DNA of 64,000 nucleotides from JAPWJZ01 sp041287865 (GTDB taxonomy: Bacteria; Pseudomonadota; Alphaproteobacteria; Micavibrionales; UBA2020): NCBI GenBank assembly GCA_041287865.1, contig JBGGMV010000072.1, forward strand, positions 45,976 to 109,975, read 5' to 3'. Positions 8,715 through 15,133 of the stretch are shown one piece after another. Positions within the stretch are counted from its first letter, which is position 1, and each line of letters starts with the position of its first letter. The translations under genes were made by a program, and so were the position numbers. The notes under the pieces were generated by a model. The model made no database searches. It saw nothing but the letters and a program-made list of their open reading frames with translations, and was not told where the DNA came from.

Positions 8715-9657
8715 ACCGAAAGCGAAAAAGAAATCCGCTTCCCCGCGCGATCCGCGCGATTACGTCGGCTATGGCGAACACCCGCCCCATGCCAACTGGC
8801 CGGGCGGCGCACGCGTGGCCGTGCAGTTTGTTTTGAATTACGAGGAGGGCGGCGAAAACTGCGTCCTCAACGGCGACAAAGCTTCCGAAACCTTCCTCTC
8901 CGAAATCATCGGCGCGCCGCGTATCGAGGGCCGCCATATTTCCATGGAAAGCATCTACGAATACGGCACGCGCGCCGGCGTCTGGCGGCTGCTGCGATTG
9001 TTTAAAAAATACAAAATGCCTGTGACAGTTTTCGCCGTCGCGCTGGCGCTGGAAAAATATCCTGAAATCGCCCAAGCCTTCGTGCGTGACGGGCACGAGA
9101 TTTGCTCGCACGGCTACCGCTGGATCAATTATCAGGACATGGATAAAAAGACCGAGCGCGAGCATATGAAGAAAGCCATCGATATCATCAAGCGCGTCAC
9201 GGGCGAACGTCCGCTGGGCTGGTACACGGGCCGCACCTCGCCCAATACCCGCGATCTGGTGATGGAGGAGGGCGGCTTTGTTTATGACGCTGACGATTAC
9301 AGCGACGATCTGCCCTTCTGGGATGTGCGCGGCAATAAAAAGCAGCTGGTCGTGCCCTATACGCTCGATTCAAATGACATGAGGTTCGCAACGGCGCAGG
9401 GCTTCAACTCCGGCGACCAGTATTTCGCCTACCTGCGCGATGCTTTCGATGTATTGTATGCGGAGGGCGAAACAGCGCCCAAGATGCTGTCGGTCGGCTT
9501 GCACTGCCGCATCGTCGGCCGCCCGGGGCGCATTGCCGCGCTGGAACGCTTTATCCAGCATATCAAGAGCCATGACCGCGTCTGGATCTGCCGCCGCATC
9601 GACATTGCACGGCACTGGATCGCGCATCATCCCTATCTGGAGGATTCCCGTGGATAG
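8686..9657 (+). CDS. puuE: Allantoinase, PuuE type (polysaccharide-deacetylase fold)
   Basis: Opens the hydantoin ring of allantoin to give allantoate. The 323-residue protein belongs to the PuuE branch of the NodB/polysaccharide deacetylase superfamily, not the metal-dependent AllB branch. Typical blocks are RDYVGYGEHPPHANWPGGARVAVQFVLNYEEGGE split over residues ~24-60, a central DGHEICSHGYRWINYQ and GWYTGRTSPNTRDL. A Lys-rich N-terminal tail of ~18 residues is added. The ATG has an AAGG site five bases upstream. Its end overlaps uraD by eight bases. Confidence 0.94.
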   Translation: MAKAKKPKAKPKAKKKSASPRDPRDYVGYGEHPPHANWPGGARVAVQFVLNYEEGGENCVLNGDKASETFLSEIIGAPRIEGRHISMESIYEYGTRAGVWRLLRLFKKYKMPVTVFAVALALEKYPEIAQAFVRDGHEICSHGYRWINYQDMDKKTEREHMKKAIDIIKRVTGERPLGWYTGRTSPNTRDLVMEEGGFVYDADDYSDDLPFWDVRGNKKQLVVPYTLDSNDMRFATAQGFNSGDQYFAYLRDAFDVLYAEGETAPKMLSVGLHCRIVGRPGRIAALERFIQHIKSHDRVWICRRIDIARHWIAHHPYLEDSRG

Positions 9658-10183
9658 CAACGACGACCTGCCCCTGCCGCACAAGCCGGCCGACCTTGCG
9701 CTGCCCGCGTTTCTGAAGATTTACGGCGCGCTCTACGAGAAATCGCCGTGGATCGTCGAAGCCGTTTACGCGAAGAAAGACCAGAGCATCGATACGGTGG
9801 GAGAATTTCTGGCCGCGCTGCGCAAGGCTGTCGACGAAGGCGGGCGCGATAAACAGCTGGCCCTGATCCGCGCGCACCCCTATCTCGCCCCGCCGCCTGC
9901 GGAGGCCGCGAAAATGACCACACATTCCGTGTCGGAACAAAAAGGCGCAGGGTTAAACCAGTGCACACCGGCGGAGGCGAGCGAGTTCCAGAACCTCAAC
10001 GCCCTCTACCAGCAGAAATTCACTTTTCCGTTTATCATCGCGGTGAAGGGGCTGACGAAATTCGATATCCTCGACGCCTTCCGCGCGCGGCTCAATAACG
10101 CGCAGGACGAGGAATTCGCAACAGCGCTGGAGCAGATTCACAAAATCGCCCGCCTGCGCCTGATGGCCGTGCTGGGGAAATAG
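9650..10183 (+). CDS. uraD: OHCU decarboxylase
   Basis: Decarboxylates 2-oxo-4-hydroxy-4-carboxy-5-ureidoimidazoline to S-allantoin, completing the urate-to-allantoin steps. About 177 residues from a GTG start at 9650, chosen because GGAGG lies six bases upstream and because residues before this point have no family similarity. Conserved features seen: RAHPYLA (catalytic His), SEQKGAGL and YQQKFTFPFIIAVKG. It overlaps the puuE end by eight bases, which implies translational coupling, and abuts the convergent allantoicase gene. Confidence 0.93.
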   Translation: MDSNDDLPLPHKPADLALPAFLKIYGALYEKSPWIVEAVYAKKDQSIDTVGEFLAALRKAVDEGGRDKQLALIRAHPYLAPPPAEAAKMTTHSVSEQKGAGLNQCTPAEASEFQNLNALYQQKFTFPFIIAVKGLTKFDILDAFRARLNNAQDEEFATALEQIHKIARLRLMAVLGK

Positions 10184-11299
10184 TTATTCTTCTATCCCGA
10201 AGACTTTCAATCCATGGATGCCGCCGTTGTCGTAGTGCATGTAGAGCACATGCGTCACGGGGCCGACGTCGTTCACGTCGCGGAAACGGTGAAAAGTATC
10301 GGGCGACAACGGCTCAAACGGCACAACCGCTTTCCAGGGGCAGCCCTTGGGGATGTTCAGGCGGATGCGGAAATGCTCGTTATCCTTCACGCCTTTTTCC
10401 TTCAGGTATTTCTGGTTCATCATGTAATCGCTGAAGTTGTCGGGAACGACGACTTTCTTGCCGTCAAAAACCGCGCACCATTTGGGCGCCTGTTTCATCA
10501 GCTTGTTGATGTCCTTGCCCTTGGCGTCGATGGCAAAGACATGCGCTGTCAGCGGCGCATTCAGGCGGTGCAGGTAGGTGTCGACCATCACTTCGTCGAT
10601 CACGGCGGGTTTTTTCAAATGAAACAACGCCTGTTCGCCGCAACCGGTGCGGGCCGATTCCCAGCCGTACATATACATCTGCTGGCGGTCGCCGCCGACG
10701 CAGCGATCGGGCACGCCGTAATGCACGTTTGACACATGGGTGATCTTCGCGCCCACCAGCAAATCCTTCTTTGCGGGAGGCTGCTCGACGCCGGTATCGC
10801 CAAAGAAGTTGATGCGGCTCAATCCGCCTTCGTAATAAACCTCGACATAGGCCTGTGTTGCGATCACGGGCTTGATCTTGAAAACATGCTCGCTGTCGGG
10901 TTTCAGGCTCTGGCGCTCCAGCACCTGCTGCGCGTTGCCGGTCAGCTCGTCAGTCAGGTAGACGGAAACGGCGCGCACCTGGTTGCCGGTGTACCATTTG
11001 GTGCTGATGGTGATTTTATCGATCTTGCCGCGTTTTTTCAGGCCGATCAGCATCCAGCCATGCGCGTTATGGTCGTATTCCAGTTCGTTCTCGCCCGGCA
11101 CGACCGTGGTCGCCATGTGGCGACGTGATTCAAAACCCCAGTATTTCGCGCCCATGTGCGTGAAATCGCCGCGGCAATCCTTCGGCTCGGTGGCCAGCAT
11201 GGCTTCGTGCGGGTTGGTGAAATCCGATTCCGAATAAGCGATCAGGATGGCGGGAATGGGTTTTGCGGCTTTTGTCGTCGTTTTCTTTTTGGCGGGCAT
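10184..11299 (-). CDS. alc: Allantoicase
   Basis: Hydrolyses allantoate to ureidoglycolate and urea. About 371 residues from the ATG at 11299, which follows AAGG; an in-frame ATG 15 codons upstream is less likely. Two allantoicase repeats are visible, each with the signature Trp/Phe-Glu-Ser-x-Arg: GAKYWGFESRRHM near residue 55 and MYGWESARTGCGEQ near residue 205. An Ala/Lys-rich N-terminus precedes them. The sequence looks diverged from yeast-type enzymes, but its place between allantoinase and ureidoglycolate lyase agrees with the call. Divergent from allA with a 78-base gap. Confidence 0.85.
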   Translation of the reverse strand: MPAKKKTTTKAAKPIPAILIAYSESDFTNPHEAMLATEPKDCRGDFTHMGAKYWGFESRRHMATTVVPGENELEYDHNAHGWMLIGLKKRGKIDKITISTKWYTGNQVRAVSVYLTDELTGNAQQVLERQSLKPDSEHVFKIKPVIATQAYVEVYYEGGLSRINFFGDTGVEQPPAKKDLLVGAKITHVSNVHYGVPDRCVGGDRQQMYMYGWESARTGCGEQALFHLKKPAVIDEVMVDTYLHRLNAPLTAHVFAIDAKGKDINKLMKQAPKWCAVFDGKKVVVPDNFSDYMMNQKYLKEKGVKDNEHFRIRLNIPKGCPWKAVVPFEPLSPDTFHRFRDVNDVGPVTHVLYMHYDNGGIHGLKVFGIEE

Positions 11300-11377
11300 G
11301 GTGCAACCTTGGTTAAGCTTGTTTTGCTGCCCAAATTTATGCAACTATTAGCCAGCCATTGCAATCCGGAAAACATC

Positions 11378-11878
11378 ATGACAAAGCGTATTTTAAAGCC
11401 CGAACCGCTCACCGCCGCCGCCTTTGCTCCTTATGGAGATGTGCTGGAAACCGGCACAGCGCGGGAGCTGCGCAACATCAACTACGGCAATACCGAGCGC
11501 TTCCATGATCTGGCACGGCTCGATCTGGCGGCGGCGAATGGCCAGCCGCTGGTCAGCATTTTCCGCTCCAAACCGTTGCCGCGCCCGATTGCCGTCAAGG
11601 TGATGGAACGCCACCCGATGTCGAGCCAGGCCTTTTACCCGCTCGATAACCGTCCCTTTATGGTTGTGGTGGCGCCGGGGGGCGAGTTCGATTCATCGAA
11701 GCTCCGCGCCTTTCTGGCCGGCCCGAAGCAGGGCGTGAATTACGCAAAGGGTACATGGCATCATTACAGCCTTGCGCTTGACCATGTTTCTGAATTCATG
11801 GTGATCGATCGCGGCGGGCCGGAGAAGAATTGCGACGAGGTTTTTCTTGAACAAGAAAATATCTCGATAGACTATTGA
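11378..11878 (+). CDS. allA: Ureidoglycolate lyase
   Basis: Splits ureidoglycolate into glyoxylate and urea; malate synthase encoded at 4851 can use the glyoxylate. 166 residues with the expected N-terminus (LKPEPLTAAAFAPYGDVLE), the block VKVMERHPMSSQAFYPL and the C-terminal GTWHHYSLALD carrying the cupin-like His residues. The start at 11378 has GGA seven bases upstream, and upstream frame has no family similarity. It is the last enzyme of the urate route in this window; no urease or xanthine dehydrogenase gene is present. Confidence 0.93.
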   Translation: MTKRILKPEPLTAAAFAPYGDVLETGTARELRNINYGNTERFHDLARLDLAAANGQPLVSIFRSKPLPRPIAVKVMERHPMSSQAFYPLDNRPFMVVVAPGGEFDSSKLRAFLAGPKQGVNYAKGTWHHYSLALDHVSEFMVIDRGGPEKNCDEVFLEQENISIDY

Positions 11879-11958
11879 TATGTAAACCCCGCCTATTGCC
11901 ACGTTAACCGCGCACCCCTAAAATTCAACTAGTCATTTCAAACCGGAGGTTCGGCATC

Positions 11959-12810
11959 ATGCCGCGCGTCGTCGTTTCAAATTCAAACAATCAAGGGAAC
12001 CAAGGCATGTCAGGCAGTTCTATTACGAAGATTATCCTCGTCCTCTTCCTCCTTATCGTCGGTATCTGGCTTTTCACTTCTACCATCGTCGTGGTCGATG
12101 CGGGCTTTACCGGTGTCAAGAAAACGCTCGGCAAGGTGGATGACGAAGGGTTGACGCCGGGGCTTTACATCGTCTTCCCGCTCACGACCAGTATCATCCA
12201 GATGGACAACCGCGTGCTGCGCCTCGAAAACAATACGGCCGTCTATTCGAAAGACGTGCAGCAGGCCAATATCGCTTATGTCGTCAACTACAGCCTGAAC
12301 AAGGACGCGACGGTGAAGATGTATTCCGAAGTGGGCGTCTATTGGGCGGAGAAACTGATCCCGCAGGTCATCCAGTCGTCGATGAAGAACGTCATCGGCC
12401 AATGGAACGCGATGGAACTGATCGCCAACCGCGTCAAGGCGACCAACGACATCGAGACGATGATTTCCGCGACGCTGCATGACCGCGGCATCACGATCAA
12501 CGATTTCTCGCTCACCAACATCGATTTCCAGGACGCTTTCGAGCAAGCCGTTGAATCGAAGGTCGTCGCCGTGCAGGAAGCCGAGCGCGCCAAGAACAAG
12601 ACCGTCACCGTGCAGGAAGAAGCCAACCAGCGCGTGATCGCCGCCAAAGCCGACGCCGAAGCGATGCAGATCAAGACGGAAGCCCTGACCAAGAACCAGT
12701 CGCTCATCATGTACGAAGCCGTGCTGAAATGGGACGGCCAACTGCCCCGTATTTTCGGCGGCGGTTCGGGCGGCAACTTCCTCAACATTCCCGAAGGGAT
12801 GTTGAAATGA
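11959..12810 (+). CDS. SPFH/prohibitin-family membrane protein
   Basis: 283 residues. A single N-terminal membrane segment (about residues 23-45) is followed by an SPFH/band-7 domain (VVDAGFTGVKKTLGKVDDEGLTPGLY) and a long charged helix rich in Ala, Glu and Lys (residues ~200-250). This is the layout of prohibitin/HflC-like scaffold proteins that form membrane rings, often around proteases. GGAGG precedes the ATG; a second possible start lies at 12007. The stop overlaps the next gene's ATG (ATGA), so it is coupled to a FecR-domain protein. Exact role unknown. Confidence 0.88.
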   Translation: MPRVVVSNSNNQGNQGMSGSSITKIILVLFLLIVGIWLFTSTIVVVDAGFTGVKKTLGKVDDEGLTPGLYIVFPLTTSIIQMDNRVLRLENNTAVYSKDVQQANIAYVVNYSLNKDATVKMYSEVGVYWAEKLIPQVIQSSMKNVIGQWNAMELIANRVKATNDIETMISATLHDRGITINDFSLTNIDFQDAFEQAVESKVVAVQEAERAKNKTVTVQEEANQRVIAAKADAEAMQIKTEALTKNQSLIMYEAVLKWDGQLPRIFGGGSGGNFLNIPEGMLK

Positions 12811-13463
12811 TCCGCCGCTTTCTCGCGCTGATCTCGCTTTGCCTCGTGATGGCGGTTACCCCCGCCTTCGCGGGCGAGCGCGTGGGTGTCGTCGACGAGG
12901 TAGAGGGCAAGGTGACCGCTACCCAGTCGGGCAGCAAAGCCTCGCGCGCGCTCCATGACGGCGACGCGGTGATGGAGGATGATCTCATCGAAACGGCCAA
13001 GGATTCTCGGGTCAAGATCGTCTTCGTCGACAAGACCGAATTCGTGCTGGCCGGCAAGGGCTCGATGCATGTCGATGATTTCGACTTCAGCCCCCGCGAC
13101 GGCAAGCAGGATAAGGCGAAGCTTTCCGTCCTCGGCGCCGCCTTTTCATGGGTGAGCGGCAAGATCGGCAAGGACAAGGAGGCCGATGTCACCGTCAATG
13201 TCGACTTTGGCTCGATCGGCATCCGCGGCACCGAAGTCTGGCGCTCCATGCACAAGGGCGAATGCTGGATCTACCTGAAATCTGGAAAGATCGACGTGTC
13301 CAACGCTGGCGGCCGCGTCAAGCTGAAGCCAGGCGAGGGAACGATCATGCGCGCAAAGGGCACCAAGCCTGACGACCCGCATGTCTGGAGCCGCCGCGAG
13401 ATCAACTGGATCAAGGGCTCTGTCGAAAGCCCGCGCAGCTGGAAGAAAAAAGGCTGGGAATAA
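12807..13463 (+). CDS. Secreted FecR-domain protein
   Basis: 218 residues. Starts with a clear signal peptide (MIRRFLALISLCLVMAVTPAFA, cleaved after AFA) and continues with a FecR-like domain (VDEVEGKVTATQSG, then DLIETAKDSRVKIVFVDKTEF and a C-terminal GSIGIRGTEVW). There is no cytoplasmic anti-sigma part or transmembrane helix, so it is not a classical FecR sensor. It resembles the periplasmic FecR-fold proteins of unknown function. The ATG overlaps the SPFH stop codon. A strong terminator follows. Confidence 0.85.
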   Translation: MIRRFLALISLCLVMAVTPAFAGERVGVVDEVEGKVTATQSGSKASRALHDGDAVMEDDLIETAKDSRVKIVFVDKTEFVLAGKGSMHVDDFDFSPRDGKQDKAKLSVLGAAFSWVSGKIGKDKEADVTVNVDFGSIGIRGTEVWRSMHKGECWIYLKSGKIDVSNAGGRVKLKPGEGTIMRAKGTKPDDPHVWSRREINWIKGSVESPRSWKKKGWE

Positions 13464-13480
13464 ACAGTCATAAATATACG

Positions 13481-13514
13481 AGAAAAGGGGGCTTAACAGC
13501 CCCCTTTTCTTTTT
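13481..13514 (+). terminator. Rho-independent terminator after the FecR-domain gene
   Basis: A perfect 13-bp stem (13481-13493 with 13498-13510) closes a four-base loop and runs into TTTT. The A/T ends of the stem mean it could also slow transcription from the opposite strand, where the kinase gene ends at 13513. Confidence 0.9.
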
Positions 13515-14511
13515 ATCCGTGCCGGCCCCAGAGCCAGGCCGCGCCGCGCACGCCCGATGAATCGCCGTGGCGCGCCGGTGCGATCGGGGTTTTGACGGTG
13601 TCGGAGAAAATATATTTTCCCCACAACTGCGGCAGGTCGCGGTAGAGCGCATTCACGTTGCTCATCCCCCAGCCCAGCACGATGATATCCGGATCCATGA
13701 TATTCACCACCTGCGCCAGCGCGCGGGCAAGGCGGTCGGCATAGCGGTTATAGGCTGCCTGCGCTTTCGGTTCGCCCTCGGTCGCCTTGGCGATGATATC
13801 GTGCGTCGACATATCCTCGCCGGTCACGCGCTTATAGTCGTTGCGGAATCCCGTGCCCGAAATCCATGTTTCAAGGCAGCCGCGCCGCCCGCAATAGCAG
13901 AGCGGCCCCGGATACTCGCCGGTTGCGGCATCGGTGAAGTAAAGGTCTTTCAGCTTATCCGCCACGTTGGGCGCGGCTTCAAACCCCGCAAATAATTTTC
14001 CGCCGTCAAGCCCTGCGCGCGGATAGGGCAGGGGGTTATGCCCCCATTCGCCGGCGATGCAGTTGGGCCCGCGATGCGCTTCACCCTTGAAAGCCACACC
14101 GCCACCGCAACCCGTGCCGATGATGACGGCGAATACGACATTGCGCCCCGCGCCCGCGCCGTCGGTCGCTTCCGACACTGCAAGGCAGTTGGCGTCGTTT
14201 TCCATGCGTACTTCACGGCCCAGCGCCTTGGCGACGTCTTTCTGCAACGGCTGGCCGTTCGTCCATGTCGAATTGGAATTTTTCACCAGTCCCGTTTCCG
14301 GCACGACAGTGCCCGGGATGCCGATGCCCACCGTGCCGTTTTTCTTCATGATGCGCTCGGCGTTTTGCACCAGTTCGACCAGTGTCTTGACCGTGACGAT
14401 ATAATCGCCGCGCGGCGTGGGGATGCGCTGGCGATACAGTTCCTTGCCGTTGCGTTCGTCAAGGCAGATGATTTCCGTCTTGGTGCCGCCGAAGTCGATG
14501 CCGATGCGCAT
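13513..14511 (-). CDS. ROK-family sugar kinase (fructokinase-like)
   Basis: 332 residues from the ATG at 14511 (RIGIDFGGTKTEI, the ROK ATP-binding motif). Earlier in-frame codons overlap the upstream gene and have no family similarity. Further features: GTGCGGG phosphate loop, the ROK zinc motif with CYCGRRGCLETW, and ENDANC with the catalytic Asp. The similarity is to Mak-type fructo/mannokinases, which phosphorylate hexoses at C6. It lies two bases after a type II phosphomannose isomerase gene, which suggests that both act on mannose/fructose phosphates. Substrate is inferred. Confidence 0.88.
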   Translation of the reverse strand: MRIGIDFGGTKTEIICLDERNGKELYRQRIPTPRGDYIVTVKTLVELVQNAERIMKKNGTVGIGIPGTVVPETGLVKNSNSTWTNGQPLQKDVAKALGREVRMENDANCLAVSEATDGAGAGRNVVFAVIIGTGCGGGVAFKGEAHRGPNCIAGEWGHNPLPYPRAGLDGGKLFAGFEAAPNVADKLKDLYFTDAATGEYPGPLCYCGRRGCLETWISGTGFRNDYKRVTGEDMSTHDIIAKATEGEPKAQAAYNRYADRLARALAQVVNIMDPDIIVLGWGMSNVNALYRDLPQLWGKYIFSDTVKTPIAPARHGDSSGVRGAAWLWGRHG

Positions 14512-14513
14512 TT

Positions 14514-14981
14514 TTACTTGTCCAGCTCTTCCAGCAGCTTCTTGTAAAGCGCAAGGCTTGCCACCACGCGCTCGTCGGCGCTTTCCTCGGTCTTGCGGCC
14601 GTTGGCGTCGTAATAGCGGTGGATGTCTTCCTCGCGGCAGATGCCGTGCTGCAGTTCTTTTACGATACAGGTGCGCTCGGTCAGGTTCGCCATACAATGC
14701 ACGCTGCCTTTGGGGATCTGGATCGTCTGGCCCGCCTGAAGCGTGATGCGCTTGCCGTCCAGTATCACGGTCAGCTCGCCCGCCATCACGCGCCAGTTTT
14801 CACGGCGGTGGTCGTGCGACTGCAGTGACAGCGCCTGTCCCGCATTTATATGTATCTCTTTCTCGCAGCTTTCCTCGCCGGCGGCATTGACGCCGACGGC
14901 CTGCACCACATAGGTGCCCCAGGGGCGTATATCCATGTCGCCAACCGCATAGCGCGCGCCGATGGGTTTTTCAGGTTTCAT
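14514..14981 (-). CDS. Type II phosphomannose isomerase-like cupin
   Basis: 155 residues from the ATG at 14981, chosen for its strong AAGGAG site seven bases upstream. Corresponds to the C-terminal isomerase half of bifunctional ManC/AlgA without the nucleotidyltransferase half. Motifs: RPWGTY near the start, metal-binding SLQSHDHRRENWRV, IPKGSVHCMAN and EEDIHRYYDANGR. It probably interconverts mannose-6-phosphate and fructose-6-phosphate. The gene leads a two-gene operon with the ROK kinase and diverges from the M16 peptidase gene. Confidence 0.85.
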   Translation of the reverse strand: MKPEKPIGARYAVGDMDIRPWGTYVVQAVGVNAAGEESCEKEIHINAGQALSLQSHDHRRENWRVMAGELTVILDGKRITLQAGQTIQIPKGSVHCMANLTERTCIVKELQHGICREEDIHRYYDANGRKTEESADERVVASLALYKKLLEELDK

Positions 14982-15046
14982 CCCGAACTCCTTTTCCTCT
15001 TTGAATAAAATAGCATTATCAAGGGCATGCAGGGGCGCAAAAAGCT

Positions 15047-15076
15047 TTGACAAGGGGTACACATATACTCTATATT
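15047..15076 (+). promoter_or_regulatory. Sigma-70-type promoter for the M16 peptidase gene
   Basis: A perfect TTGACA (15047-15052), an 18-base spacer and TATATT (15071-15076) lie about 58 bases before the ATG, in an AT-rich stretch between divergent genes. A GAGG site follows just before the ATG. Confidence 0.65.
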
Positions 15077-15133
15077 TACATATCATTTATTATGGCAATT
15101 TGAGCTTCCCTTAAAAAGAGGAAACAAAATCAA

